DNA from: DATLGB01 sp963726825
Lineage (GTDB): Bacteria; Actinomycetota; Thermoleophilia; Solirubrobacterales; Solirubrobacteraceae
Reading direction: 5' to 3'
DNA length: 64,000 nucleotides
Assembly: GCA_963726825.1 (NCBI GenBank)
Contig: CAVSDT010000001.1
Location: 496,001-560,000 of the forward strand
Under the pieces are notes generated by a model. That model searched no databases. It had not been told where the DNA came from and saw only the letters and a list, made by a program, of their open reading frames with translations. This document shows positions 1 through 8,513 of this stretch, piece after piece. Each line of letters opens with the position of its first letter. Within the stretch, counting starts at the first letter, position 1. Made by a program: the position numbers and the translations under genes.

Positions 1-1
1 G

Positions 2-574
2 CCGACCAGCGGGGGGCGGGACCGCATCCACGCGCTCAGCCTCGTCGACGCGGCCTCGACCCCGGTCCTCGTGCGCTCCGCCGGCCGCGGCGGCTCGCTC
101 GGGCGGCCCGCGGTCGCCGGCACCAGCGTCCTGTTCGACGACCAGACCCCCGCTCGCAGCCGCATCCTGGCCTTCGACGCGGCGCGGGGCTCGACCCGCA
201 CCCTGCGCAGCGCGCGCGACGCGAGCCTCCTGAACCCGTCCGCCCGTGACGGGCGCCTCCTCTACGTCCGCTCCGGGTACACCCGCCAGCGCCTCGAGCT
301 CGGGCGCCTCGCCGCCGGCGACGGCCGCGCCGACCGCGACCTGGCGAGCACCACCCCGACGGCCCGCCGCGACATCGGCCGCGAGCCGGGCCATCACGAC
401 CACCGCGCCGGCTACGGCCGCAAGGGCCCGCCGCAGAAGGCGCCGCGCCCGCCCGCGGGCCGCACGGTCACCTGGTGGACGACGGCGCTCGCACCGGACG
501 CGGCCCTCGTCACCCGCGTGCGCCACGAGGGGCGCGGCGCGACGTCCACGAGCATCCTGCGCGTGGGGCTCTAG
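2..574 (+). CDS. Propeller-like secreted/surface protein, C-terminal part (partial)
   Basis: This reading frame is open from the window edge, so the true start lies upstream. The visible 190 residues contain repeated short beta-strand-like segments (for example LVDAASTPVLVRSA, ILAFDAARGSTRTLRSA and LLYVRSGYTRQRLEL). These resemble TolB/WD40-like beta-propeller blades, in which each blade reports a value and its formatted label. A low-complexity Arg/Pro/Gly stretch follows (about residues 135-160) and the end reads TSILRVGL. The stop TAG shares the palindrome CTAG with the stop of the convergent potC gene. The propeller reading rests on pattern only and the function is unknown. Confidence 0.6.
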   Translation, partial: PTSGGRDRIHALSLVDAASTPVLVRSAGRGGSLGRPAVAGTSVLFDDQTPARSRILAFDAARGSTRTLRSARDASLLNPSARDGRLLYVRSGYTRQRLELGRLAAGDGRADRDLASTTPTARRDIGREPGHHDHRAGYGRKGPPQKAPRPPAGRTVTWWTTALAPDAALVTRVRHEGRGATSTSILRVGL

Positions 575-1443
575 CGCTCGGAGGAGACGACCGGCGTCGC
601 CTTCGCGACGTCGCCGACGCTCGGCGGCGCGTCGTCGGCACGCGCACGCGAGCGTCGCGCGGCCGCCTTCTGCGCCATGACGTTGAGGCCCATGAGGACC
701 AGCACCGCGAGCAGCAGCATCGTCGCGAGCACGTTGACCTCGGGCGGGACGCCCTGGCGGGTGGCGCCGAAGATGAACAGCGGGAACGTCTGCGTCTGTC
801 CGGCGTTGAAGCTCGTGACGACGTAGTCGTCGATCGACAGCGCGGCCGACAGGACCGCGGCGGACACGACGCCCGGGGCGATCATCGGCAACGTCACGCG
901 AAAGAACGTCGACCACGTCCCCGCCCCGAGGTCGGCCGAGGCCTCCTCGATGTGCGGGTCCATGCCTTCGAGGCGCGCCTTGACGGTCACGACGACGTAG
1001 GACACGCAGAACAGCGCGTGGGCGATCACGATCGTCCAGAACCCCGTGTTGACGCCGACGACGAGGAACAGCGCGAGCAGGGCGGCGCCGAGCACGACCT
1101 CCGGCGTCGCCATCGGCAGGAAGACGAAGAAGTCCGCCGGCCCGCGGCCGCGGAAGCGGTGGCGCACGAGGGCGATCGCCAGCAGCGTCCCGAGCGCGAC
1201 GGAGATCAGGGTCGCGATCAGCGCGACCTGCAGCGACGTCGACAGCGCGCGGGCGAGGTCAGGGTCCGCGAACGGGTCCGCCCAGTGCGAGAGCGTGAAG
1301 CCCTGCCAGGTGAAGTTGAACCGGCCCCGGTTGTCGTTGAACGAGAACAGGATGACGATGAACACCGGCAGGAACAGGAAGGCCAGCGCGAACGCCGACC
1401 ACACGCCGAGGAACCAGTTGCGTGCGCGGTCGCCGGCGCTCAT
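571..1443 (-). CDS. potC: Spermidine/putrescine ABC transporter permease, PotC type
   Basis: This is an inner-membrane permease of 290 residues, the usual size for PotC. It has about six hydrophobic segments, starting with the one at residues 12-35. The EAA loop contacts the ATPase and is visible around EEASADLGAGTWSTFFRVTL. With PotB it forms the channel for polyamine import. The start ATG overlaps the stop of potB by 4 bases (ATGA). A much longer upstream frame exists but is a shadow of potB. The C-terminus is a basic, disordered tail. It is the last gene of a potA-potD-potB-potC operon. Polyamine is the likeliest substrate by family, but other cationic amines are possible. Confidence 0.88.
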   Translation of the reverse strand: MSAGDRARNWFLGVWSAFALAFLFLPVFIVILFSFNDNRGRFNFTWQGFTLSHWADPFADPDLARALSTSLQVALIATLISVALGTLLAIALVRHRFRGRGPADFFVFLPMATPEVVLGAALLALFLVVGVNTGFWTIVIAHALFCVSYVVVTVKARLEGMDPHIEEASADLGAGTWSTFFRVTLPMIAPGVVSAAVLSAALSIDDYVVTSFNAGQTQTFPLFIFGATRQGVPPEVNVLATMLLLAVLVLMGLNVMAQKAAARRSRARADDAPPSVGDVAKATPVVSSER

Positions 1444-2291
1444 CCCGCGACCTCCGTCAGGTTCTTCGTCCCGAGGATGCGCCCGTAGAGCGCGATCCCG
1501 ACGAGGATCAGCGTCATCAGGATGAACGACAGGGCCGCTGCCGTGGGGTAGTCCAGGACGTTGAGGTACTTGGACTGCACGACGTTGCCGATCATGTACT
1601 GGCGCGACGTGCCCAGCAGCGCGGCGTTGATGAAGTCGCCCGTGGCGGGGATGAAGCACAGCAGCGAGCCGGCGAAGATCCCGGGCACCACCAGCGGCAG
1701 CGTCACCTTGCGAAACGCCGTCGCGCGCGAGCAGTAGAGGTCGGTCGCCGCCTCCACGAGCCGCCGGTCGAGCTTGTCCAGCGACACGTACAGCGGCAGC
1801 ACCATGAAGGGGAGGAAGTTGTAGGCGATGCCCGCGATGACGGCGGTGCGCGTGGCGAGCACCCGGCCGTCCTCGGCGACGAGGTTGACGTCCTTGAGGC
1901 GATCCACGACCCAGCCGTTGTCGGAGAGGATCAGCTGCCAGGAGACGGTCCGCAGCACCTGCGAGGTGAAGAACGGCAGCACCACCAGCAGCAGCAGGAA
2001 CCCGCGCCAGCGGCCGGACTTGAACACGATGAAGTAGGCCAGCGGGAAGGCGATGATGAGGTCGAACAGCGTCGCGGCCCCGGCGTAGCCGAACGAGCGG
2101 ATGAACTGCGTGTCGTACTCGCGGATCGCGTCGGAGTAGGTGCTGAACGCCCAGGTGAGCGTGTACCCGGCCTCCGGGTCGCCCGACATCAGCGAGACCG
2201 CGCCCTGGTTGACCAGCGGGACCGCGAAGAAGATCAGCAGCCACAGCAGTCCGGGCCCGGCGAACAGCCAGGGCGCCCAGCGCTGCCTCAC
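1440..2291 (-). CDS. potB: Spermidine/putrescine ABC transporter permease, PotB type
   Basis: This membrane permease of 283 residues is the partner of PotC. It begins MRQRWAPWLFAGPGLLWLL, so the first transmembrane segment starts almost at once. A periplasmic loop follows, with WAFSTYSDAIREYDTQFIRSFGYA, which is typical of PotB/PotH proteins. The EAA motif for docking the ATPase is near residues 180-195 (EAATDLYCSRATAFRKVTLP). The GTG start overlaps the potD stop and the stop overlaps the potC start, so translation of the four genes is probably coupled. There are no unusual features. Confidence 0.88.
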   Translation of the reverse strand: MRQRWAPWLFAGPGLLWLLIFFAVPLVNQGAVSLMSGDPEAGYTLTWAFSTYSDAIREYDTQFIRSFGYAGAATLFDLIIAFPLAYFIVFKSGRWRGFLLLLVVLPFFTSQVLRTVSWQLILSDNGWVVDRLKDVNLVAEDGRVLATRTAVIAGIAYNFLPFMVLPLYVSLDKLDRRLVEAATDLYCSRATAFRKVTLPLVVPGIFAGSLLCFIPATGDFINAALLGTSRQYMIGNVVQSKYLNVLDYPTAAALSFILMTLILVGIALYGRILGTKNLTEVAG

Positions 2292-3433
2292 GCGCCGGTC
2301 ACCTTCGCCATCGCCGCGACCACCGTCTGCTCCTGCAGCGTCGAGAACGCGGGGTAGTTGTAGAGCTTCTTGCGCGTCGCGTCGTCCGGGAAGATCAGCT
2401 CGTTGTCGGCGATCTCAGGGTCGGACTTCTCGAGGATCTCACGCACCCCCTCGACCGGGCTGAGGTAGTTGACGTAGGCGCAGATCTTCGCGGCGATCTC
2501 CGGCTCGTAGACGAAGTCCATCATCTTCTCCGCCGCGTACGGGTGCCGGACCTCGGCCGGCAGCATCATGTTGTCCGTGAAGAGCATCGCGCCCTCCTCG
2601 GGGTAGGCGAAGCGGAGGTTCGGGTTGTCGGACTGCAGCTGCACGAGGTCGCCGGAGTAGGCGAGCGCGATCGCGATGTTGCCCTTGGTCAGGTCCGTCG
2701 TGTAGTCGTTGCCGGTGAACTTGCGGAACTGGCCGGCGTCGTTGGCCTTGTCGATCCTCTCGATCGCCGCGAGCTGGTCGTCGACGGAGGCCTTCGTCGG
2801 ATCCTTGCCCATCAGCAGCAGCACCGACCCCGCGGAGTCGTACTGCTCGGAGAGCATCGTGACCTTGCCCTTGTACTTGGGGTCGAAGAGCGACTCGAGG
2901 GACTTGAGCTCGCCACCGGTCTGGCGGATGTCGTAGCCGAGGCCGATCGCGCCCGACTGCCACGGAAGCGTGAACTGGCGGTCGGGGTCATACGGGGCGG
3001 TCTGCAGGTTGGAGACGAGGTTCTTCTTGTTCGGGACGTTCTTGGCGTCGAACGGGGTCACCCAGCCCGAGCGGACCCACTTCGCCGCCATGTAGTCGGT
3101 CAGGGTCACGATGTCGCGCCCGATCGGCACCTGCCGCTGCAGCTGCGTGCGGACCTTCCCGAAGAACTCGGAGTTGTCGTTGATCTCCTCGACGTACTTC
3201 ACGTGGCCGCCGTAGCGCTTGTCGAAGGTCTTGAGCACCGACTTGTCGATGTACAGCGGCCAGTTGGAGAACGTCCAGTCGCCGATGGGGACCTTCGGAT
3301 GACGGATCGACCCGGCCTCGGCCTGCAGGGACGCGAGCGTCTTGGACGCCGTCCCCTCGATCCCGCAGCCGGCGAGCGTCAGCGAGAGGAGCCCCGCCCC
3401 GCCGCGGCCGATGAACTGGCGGCGCGTGGTCAC
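2288..3433 (-). CDS. potD: Polyamine-binding lipoprotein of the ABC transporter (PotD/PotF family)
   Basis: This 381-residue protein is the extracellular substrate-binding component. It starts MTTRRQFIGRGG and has a twin-arginine-like n-region, a hydrophobic stretch and the lipobox LTLAGC, so it is probably exported (possibly by Tat) and lipid-anchored. The body has the bacterial periplasmic-binding fold of the spermidine/putrescine family: the early NWPLYIDKSVLKTF strand, the YDIRQTGGELKSLESLFDPKYKGK segment and the MLPAEVRHPYAAEKMMDF helix near the end. The start is GTG, overlapping the potA stop. It lies second in the operon, between the ATPase and the permeases. Confidence 0.88.
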   Translation of the reverse strand: MTTRRQFIGRGGAGLLSLTLAGCGIEGTASKTLASLQAEAGSIRHPKVPIGDWTFSNWPLYIDKSVLKTFDKRYGGHVKYVEEINDNSEFFGKVRTQLQRQVPIGRDIVTLTDYMAAKWVRSGWVTPFDAKNVPNKKNLVSNLQTAPYDPDRQFTLPWQSGAIGLGYDIRQTGGELKSLESLFDPKYKGKVTMLSEQYDSAGSVLLLMGKDPTKASVDDQLAAIERIDKANDAGQFRKFTGNDYTTDLTKGNIAIALAYSGDLVQLQSDNPNLRFAYPEEGAMLFTDNMMLPAEVRHPYAAEKMMDFVYEPEIAAKICAYVNYLSPVEGVREILEKSDPEIADNELIFPDDATRKKLYNYPAFSTLQEQTVVAAMAKVTGA

Positions 3434-4530
3434 GAGCGGCCCACGACGAACGTGTGCTGCGGCTCCCAGGCGAGGTCGACCTCCTGGCCGGGGCCGAAGG
3501 AGCGCTCGTAGGCGCCGTCGGTGTTCTGCGTGATGACCGTCAGATCCTCGTCGCCGGCACGCACCTGGTACTGCACGTTGACCCCGAGGAAGGACGCGAA
3601 GATGACCTGCCCGCGCAGGACGTTGCGGCCCTGCGTGTGGCCCTCCCCGACCGGTGCCATCACGAGCTTCTCCGGCCGGACGCCGATGCGCACGGACCCG
3701 ACGTGGTCGGCGACCCGGTGCGCCGGCGCGTGGAGGGTCTCGCCCGAGTGCGCCGTGATCGTCGTGACGTCGGACGCGGAGGTCGCGATGTCGGCGTCGA
3801 TGAGGTTGCTCGTCCCGAGGAAGTTCGCCACGAAGGTCGTGCGGGGGTCCTCGTAGAGCTCCTCGGCCGTCCCGGCCTGCTCGATCCTGCCCCCGTTCAT
3901 GACCGCGATGGTGTCGGCCATGCTCATGGCCTCCTCCTGGTCGTGCGTGACGTGGATGAACGTGATGCCGACGTCCTGCTGGATCCGCTTGAGCTCGACC
4001 TGCAGCTGCCGGCGCAGGCGCAGGTCCAGCGCGCCGAGCGGCTCGTCGAGCAGGAGCGCGCGCGGCCGGTTGACGAGCGCGCGGGCGAGCGCGACCCGCT
4101 GCTGCTGCCCGCCGGAGAGCTGCGCGGGACGGCGCCGCGCGAACTCGGACATCTGCACGGTCTCGAGCGCCTCGGCCGCGCGCTGCTTCGCCTCCGCCTT
4201 GGACACCTTCTTGCGCTCGAGGCCGAAGGCGACGTTCTTCTCCACGGTGAGATGCGGGAACAGCGCGTAGCTCTGGAACACCGTGTTGACGTCGCGCTTG
4301 TGCGGCGGCCGGTGCGTCACGTCCTCGTCACCGAGCAGGACGGTCCCCTTCGTCGGCCGCTCGAAGCCGCCGATCATGCGCAGGGTCGTGGTCTTGCCGC
4401 AGCCGGACGGGCCGAGCAGCGCGTAGAAGTGCCCGCGGTCGATGTCGAGCGAGAGGTCGTCGATGACCGTCGTCGGCCCGAACCGCTTGGTGACGTTCTG
4501 CAGGCGGATGTCGGGGGCTTCGGCGCTCAC
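3430..4530 (-). CDS. potA: Polyamine ABC transporter ATP-binding protein
   Basis: This 366-residue ATPase energises polyamine import. The Walker A motif GPSGCGKT is at residues 40-47, the Q-loop at TVFQSYALFPH, the ABC signature LSGGQQQR near 140, the Walker B motif ALLLDEPLGALD near 160, and the switch histidine in FIHVTHDQEEA. The C-terminal 120 residues form the TOBE regulatory domain (VRIGVRPEKLVM). The start is GTG. A TAGCGT hexamer eight bases upstream suggests a leaderless or nearly leaderless mRNA. It is first in the four-gene operon and fixes the direction of transcription. Confidence 0.92.
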   Translation of the reverse strand: MSAEAPDIRLQNVTKRFGPTTVIDDLSLDIDRGHFYALLGPSGCGKTTTLRMIGGFERPTKGTVLLGDEDVTHRPPHKRDVNTVFQSYALFPHLTVEKNVAFGLERKKVSKAEAKQRAAEALETVQMSEFARRRPAQLSGGQQQRVALARALVNRPRALLLDEPLGALDLRLRRQLQVELKRIQQDVGITFIHVTHDQEEAMSMADTIAVMNGGRIEQAGTAEELYEDPRTTFVANFLGTSNLIDADIATSASDVTTITAHSGETLHAPAHRVADHVGSVRIGVRPEKLVMAPVGEGHTQGRNVLRGQVIFASFLGVNVQYQVRAGDEDLTVITQNTDGAYERSFGPGQEVDLAWEPQHTFVVGRS

Positions 4531-4538
4531 GGCGCGCG

Positions 4539-4544
4539 ACGCTA
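4539..4544 (-). promoter_or_regulatory. -10 box of the pot operon
   Basis: TAGCGT on the minus strand lies 8 bases before the potA GTG, in the TANNNT pattern found before many genes in this window. No convincing -35 was seen. This is an inference from pattern and spacing. Confidence 0.45.
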
Positions 4545-4610
4545 CCGGTAGATGGCGCTTCGCGCACGGATTCGGGCCCGACGGCGGACCCTGAGGCCCC
4601 GCCGCTCGCC

Positions 4611-4639
4611 CTGACGGCGGCAGTCCGTCTGGCTATCCT
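4611..4639 (+). promoter_or_regulatory. Sigma-70-type promoter of the small lipoprotein gene
   Basis: CTGACG at 4611-4616 and TATCCT at 4634-4639 are separated by exactly 17 bases, a near-consensus housekeeping arrangement. The expected transcription start falls at about 4645-4647. That coincides with the ATC codon that begins a proper lipoprotein signal peptide, so the mRNA is probably leaderless. Confidence 0.65.
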
Positions 4640-4645
4640 GGCGTC

Positions 4646-5194
4646 ATCCGACGGTGGCTCCTGTTGACGGGTGCGTGCGTGCTCGCCGGTTGCGGCGGCG
4701 GGTCGGGCGCGCCTGCCGCGCGCACGCCGAGCGCGACACCCGCGGCCACCGGCGTCCCGCAGGAGACCGCGCGTCGCGCCGTCCCGGAACAGGCCGACGC
4801 GGACGGCACCGCCGCGGGCACGATCCTGTTCTTCCGCCGCTACCGCTACGCCGGCGCGACCGTGATCAAGCTGTCGCTGCACCGCGACGGCCGCGTGGCG
4901 ATCGACAGCCCGAGCGGGGGCGTCGGTCGCAAGGCCAAGCGCGGGCAGCTGCAGCCCGACCAGCTGCGTGCGGCGCGGCGCCTGATCGCCCGCGTGCCGT
5001 GGGGGCACCTCTCGCACCGGACGGTGCGCCTGGACGGCTCCGGCGGCTACTACCTGATCAAGCACGACGGGCGGGACCTGACCGCCCGCGCGTCCGGCAT
5101 GAGCGCGGACCTGATCCCGCTCGTGCGGCGGATGAACCGGATCGTCGACTCGCCGGCCAACGAGACGACGTTCCGCTTCCTCACCGCCGGCTAG
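4646..5194 (+). CDS. Small secreted lipoprotein of unknown function
   Basis: The family is not recognised. Read from ATC at 4646 the protein begins with the residues I/M-RRWLLLTGACVLAGC, a textbook lipoprotein signal (two arginines, a hydrophobic core and lipobox LAGC). A conventional annotation would start at TTG 4664, which leaves only MTGACVLAGC and no charged n-region. After a Ser/Thr/Ala/Pro linker, the folded part has strands FRRYRYAGATVIKLSLHRDGRVAID and a later GGYYLIKHDGRDLTARA segment. This suggests a small beta-rich domain of about 120 residues. The promoter spacing supports the unusual start. Transcription is monocistronic, with the stop 6 bases from the convergent VOC gene. Confidence 0.65.
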   Translation: MRRWLLLTGACVLAGCGGGSGAPAARTPSATPAATGVPQETARRAVPEQADADGTAAGTILFFRRYRYAGATVIKLSLHRDGRVAIDSPSGGVGRKAKRGQLQPDQLRAARRLIARVPWGHLSHRTVRLDGSGGYYLIKHDGRDLTARASGMSADLIPLVRRMNRIVDSPANETTFRFLTAG

Positions 5195-5200
5195 CGCGGC

Positions 5201-5596
5201 TCAGACGTCGGGGCTCGGCCACTCGGCGAGCACGACGAGGTAGCCGTCGGGGTCGCGCAGCCACAGCTCGCGCGCGCCGCTGTTGGGGTTGACGTGCAGG
5301 TCGGTCTGCACGACCGCGCGCAGGTCCCCGGCGCGGGCGACGGCGGCCTCCAGGTCCTCGACCCCGAACCAGACGGCGACGCCGTTGCCGCGGGCGACGT
5401 CCGGGTCGGCAAGGCCGCCGTGGTGATGCGCGGCAGCGGCGGCGTGGAGCTGCAGCACGAGCGCCCCGTCGACCTCGATGCGCTCGTACTCGCCACCGCC
5501 GTGGCCGCTGCCGGCGTCCAGCAGCGCCCGGTACCAGCGGCTCGACGCGCGCACGTCCGCCACGGCGACCAGGGGCTGGGCGTGGACCCGTGGCAT
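5201..5596 (-). CDS. VOC superfamily (glyoxalase/bleomycin-resistance-like) protein
   Basis: This is a 131-residue single vicinal-oxygen-chelate domain. The paired beta-alpha-beta-beta-beta units are visible: VAVADVRASSRWYRALLDA opens the first and VAVWFGVEDLEAAVARAGD the second. The typical end ELWLRDPDGYLVVLAEW is present, including the DPDG turn and a metal-ligand-type Glu/His region. Proteins of this size dimerise to bind a metal and a small substrate, but the substrate cannot be told from sequence. A TACCGT box lies 8 bases before the ATG. It is convergent with the lipoprotein gene and divergent from the radical SAM operon. Confidence 0.8.
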   Translation of the reverse strand: MPRVHAQPLVAVADVRASSRWYRALLDAGSGHGGGEYERIEVDGALVLQLHAAAAAHHHGGLADPDVARGNGVAVWFGVEDLEAAVARAGDLRAVVQTDLHVNPNSGARELWLRDPDGYLVVLAEWPSPDV

Positions 5597-5604
5597 CGAG
5601 CGCG

Positions 5605-5610
5605 ACGGTA
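5605..5610 (-). promoter_or_regulatory. -10 box of the VOC gene
   Basis: TACCGT on the minus strand lies 8 bases before the ATG at 5596 and fits the leaderless pattern of the window. Confidence 0.4.
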
Positions 5611-5703
5611 TCCCCGCGGCGCCCGCCCCGCAACCGGCGCATCGGCGCTCGCGCCGCCTGACACCGACCGAACCGTCCAGCGTCGAGACGGGTCACACCC
5701 GGC

Positions 5704-7086
5704 ATGACCCCCCGGCTCACGACCGCCGTCCGCGGCCTGCTCGCGGCCAGCCGGCCGGTGCATCCCGACACCGCCGCGGCGATCGCCAGCAGGCGGGCGA
5801 CGCTCCCGGCCGCGGTGAAGACGCCCGCCCAGCTGCTCGGGCGCCGTAGCACCGGGTGCGAAGGGACCCACGGCGTGTTCCCGCGCTGCAACCTCGCCTG
5901 CACGCCGTGCTACCACGCCAAGGAGGCGCAGCAGGTCCGCACCGACGGCCCGCACACGCTCGCCGAGGTCGACCGCCAGATGGCCCACCTGCGCCGCGTG
6001 CGTGGACCGGGCCAGCACGCCCAGCTGATCGGCGGCGAGGTGACCCTGCTGGGCCCGGAGTTCCATGCGCGAGCGCTCGAGACGATGGAGGCGCACGACC
6101 GCAAGCCGATGAGCATGAGCCACGGGGACTTCGACGAGGACTACCTGCGGGCACTGGCGCTGCGCCCCGACGGCACGCCGCGCTTTCGGGTGCTGCGCAT
6201 CGCGGCCCACTTCGACGCGCTCATGCTCGGCCGACGCGGTGCCGAGCGGCCGGCGACGGAGGCTGACCTGCACGAGCACCGGCGCCGCTTCGTCGCGATG
6301 TTCGAGTGCCTGCGGGCCGAGTCCGGCGCGAGGTCGGACCTCGCCCACACGATGACGGTGACGCCGCGCAACCTCGCGGGTGTCGCCGACGTGGCCGCGA
6401 CGGCCGCCGGGCTCGGGTTCGGCATGCTCTCCTTCCAGCCGGCGGCGCGCGTCGGCAACCCGCGGCGCTGGCGCGAGGACTTCCGCGCGATCACGATCGA
6501 CGCGGTCTGGGACGAGCTCGAACGCGGCCTGGGGGCGCGGCTGCCCTGGGCGCACCTGCAGATGGGCGATCAGCGCTGCAACCGCTCGTCCTACGGGCTG
6601 TGGGCGGGCGGGCGCTTCACCGCGCTGCTCGACGACCGTGATCCGCGCGACCTGCGCGTGCGGGACGCGTTCCTCGACGCCTTCGGACCGATGGACTTCG
6701 ATCGGCCGGCGCTGCCGCTGGCGCTGGCGATCTCCCGCGTCCTCGCGCGCCGCCCGGCTGCCGTCCCGCTGTTCGCCGGGTGGGCTGTACGACTGGCGCG
6801 GCGCGCGGGGCTGCGCCGCCTGCTGACCGGGCGGCCGCGGCCGCTGACCGTCGTCGTGCACGCGTTCATCGACGCTGACGTGGTGCGCCCGGCCTGGGCG
6901 GCGATGCAGCGCGGCGAGACCGCGTCGGACCCCGCCGTGGCCGCCGCCCAGGAGCGGTTGCGGGCATGTTCGTACGCGATGGCGCACCCCGACGACGACC
7001 TCCTCGTCCCCGCCTGCGTGCAGCACGCCGTGCTGGACCCGCAGGAGAACCTCGCCCTGCGCGCGCTGCTGCCGGCGCGGTCGTGA
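5704..7086 (+). CDS. Radical SAM protein heading a Ynj-like transporter operon
   Basis: This 460-residue protein contains the radical SAM iron-sulphur motif CNLACTPC (CxxxCxxC) at about residues 63-70. An unusual HGVFPR stretch precedes it, and a glycine-rich GGEVTLLGPEF strand follows that matches the SAM-binding GGE motif. Additional cysteines (MFEC, DQRC, RACSY, VPAC) could hold auxiliary clusters or substrate. The C-terminal half (about residues 300-400) is an Arg/Ala/Leu-rich region with no recognised domain. The reaction is unknown. The stop overlaps the GTG of the next gene, so it is coupled to an FAD disulfide oxidoreductase, a CDP-alcohol phosphatidyltransferase and an ABC importer. 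That context suggests one biosynthetic or lipid-modification pathway. Confidence 0.85.
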   Translation: MTPRLTTAVRGLLAASRPVHPDTAAAIASRRATLPAAVKTPAQLLGRRSTGCEGTHGVFPRCNLACTPCYHAKEAQQVRTDGPHTLAEVDRQMAHLRRVRGPGQHAQLIGGEVTLLGPEFHARALETMEAHDRKPMSMSHGDFDEDYLRALALRPDGTPRFRVLRIAAHFDALMLGRRGAERPATEADLHEHRRRFVAMFECLRAESGARSDLAHTMTVTPRNLAGVADVAATAAGLGFGMLSFQPAARVGNPRRWREDFRAITIDAVWDELERGLGARLPWAHLQMGDQRCNRSSYGLWAGGRFTALLDDRDPRDLRVRDAFLDAFGPMDFDRPALPLALAISRVLARRPAAVPLFAGWAVRLARRAGLRRLLTGRPRPLTVVVHAFIDADVVRPAWAAMQRGETASDPAVAAAQERLRACSYAMAHPDDDLLVPACVQHAVLDPQENLALRALLPARS

Positions 7087-8513
7087 GTCGGCGCTATGAC
7101 CTCGTCGTCCTCGGCGGCGGCACGGCGGGCCTGGTCTCGGCGACGATCGCCGCGGGCATCGGCGCGCGCGTCGCGCTGATCGAACGCGATCGCACCGGGG
7201 GCGACTGCCTCTGGACGGGGTGCGTGCCGAGCAAGAGCCTCATCGCCGCCGCCGGCCTCGCGCACCGCATGCGTCACGCCGACGCCGTCGGCCTGACGCC
7301 CACCGAGCCCGAGATCGACTTCGCCCGGGTGATGGACCGCGTCCACGGCGCGATCGCCGCGATCGAGCCCGCCGACTCCCCCGACCGGCTGCGCGCGGCG
7401 GGGGTCGAGGTCGTCACCGGCGACGGGCGCTTCACCTCGCCAGACGCGATCGAGGTGGCCGGTCGCGAGCTGCGCTTCACCTCCGCGCTCGCCGCCACCG
7501 GATCCAGTCCGGCCACGCCGGAGCTCCCGGGCATCGACCCCGGCGAGGTGCTCACGTCCGACAGCGTCTGGGACCTGCGCGAGCGGCCGCAGCGGCTCGT
7601 CGTGCTGGGCGGCGGGCCGATCGGGTGCGAGCTCGCCCAGGCCTTCGCCCGGCTGGGCTCGTCCGTCGTGCTCGTCGAGGCGGCCGACCGGCTGCTCGGT
7701 GCGGAGGAGCCCGAGGCCGGCGCGCTCGTCGCGGCCTGCCTGGCCGAGGACGGCGTCGACGTGCGGCTCGGGGCGCGGGCGGTCAGCAGCGACGGCGACC
7801 GTCTCGTCCTGACCTCCGGGCGCGGCGACACCACGATCGCCTACGACCGGATCCTCGCCGCCGTCGGACGGCAGGCGCGGACCGCCGGGCTGGGCCTCGA
7901 TGCCGCGGGCGTCCGGCTCGGGCCAGGAGGCGCGATCGACGTCGACGCGCGACTGCGCACGAGCAGCCGGCGCATCTACGCGGCCGGGGACGTCACGGGC
8001 CTGCTGCCGTTCACCCACGTCGCGGCCCACCACGCGCGGATCGCGACGATCAACGCGCTGTTCGGCGCCCGCGGCCGGGTGAGCGCCACGCTCCCCCGCG
8101 TCACGTTCACGGCCCCCGAGGTGGCGGCGGTCGGCCTCACGGCGGCCGCGGCCCGCGAGCGCTGGGGCGGACGAGCGACGATGGCGCGCAGCGACTACGC
8201 CGAGCTCGACCGCGCGATCACCGACGGGACGCCACGCGGCTTCGCGCTGCTCGTCGGCGATCCTCGCGGGCGCCTGGTCGGGGCGACGGTCGCGGCGCCG
8301 GGCGCCGGGGAGGCGATCGCCGAGCTGACCGCGCGCGTGGCGGCCGGGGACCGCATCGGCGACCTGTCGACCACGGTGCACGCCTACCCGACGCTGGCGG
8401 AGGGACCGTCGCGGGCGGCCGACGATCACTTGCGCCGGCGCTACGCCGCCCCGGCCTATCGGCGCCTGGCCCGGCCCGTCCTGCTCGCCCGCCGCCTGCT
8501 GGCCGCACGGTGA
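7083..8513 (+). CDS. FAD-dependent pyridine nucleotide-disulfide oxidoreductase (mercuric reductase/Lpd-like)
   Basis: This 476-residue flavoprotein has an N-terminal FAD-binding motif (VVLGGGTAGLVSA), the redox-active pair in GGDCLWTGCVPSKSL (CxxxxC), an NAD(P)H-binding Rossmann motif (VVLGGGPIGCELAQAF) and the second FAD motif IYAAGDVTGLLPFTH. The dimerisation domain begins at VTFTAPEVAAVGL. Near the end, HAYPTLAEG replaces the HPHPTLSE of true lipoamide dehydrogenases. There is no N-terminal heavy-metal domain and no C-terminal cysteine pair, so mercuric reduction is unlikely. It may recycle a thiol or disulfide for the adjacent radical SAM protein. The GTG start and the stop both overlap their neighbours by 4 bases. 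Confidence 0.85.
   Translation: MSRRYDLVVLGGGTAGLVSATIAAGIGARVALIERDRTGGDCLWTGCVPSKSLIAAAGLAHRMRHADAVGLTPTEPEIDFARVMDRVHGAIAAIEPADSPDRLRAAGVEVVTGDGRFTSPDAIEVAGRELRFTSALAATGSSPATPELPGIDPGEVLTSDSVWDLRERPQRLVVLGGGPIGCELAQAFARLGSSVVLVEAADRLLGAEEPEAGALVAACLAEDGVDVRLGARAVSSDGDRLVLTSGRGDTTIAYDRILAAVGRQARTAGLGLDAAGVRLGPGGAIDVDARLRTSSRRIYAAGDVTGLLPFTHVAAHHARIATINALFGARGRVSATLPRVTFTAPEVAAVGLTAAAARERWGGRATMARSDYAELDRAITDGTPRGFALLVGDPRGRLVGATVAAPGAGEAIAELTARVAAGDRIGDLSTTVHAYPTLAEGPSRAADDHLRRRYAAPAYRRLARPVLLARRLLAAR

Noticed and set aside
7083..8513. Mercuric reductase (merA)
   Set aside because: No N-terminal metal-binding domain and no C-terminal vicinal cysteines; only the general flavoprotein core is shared.
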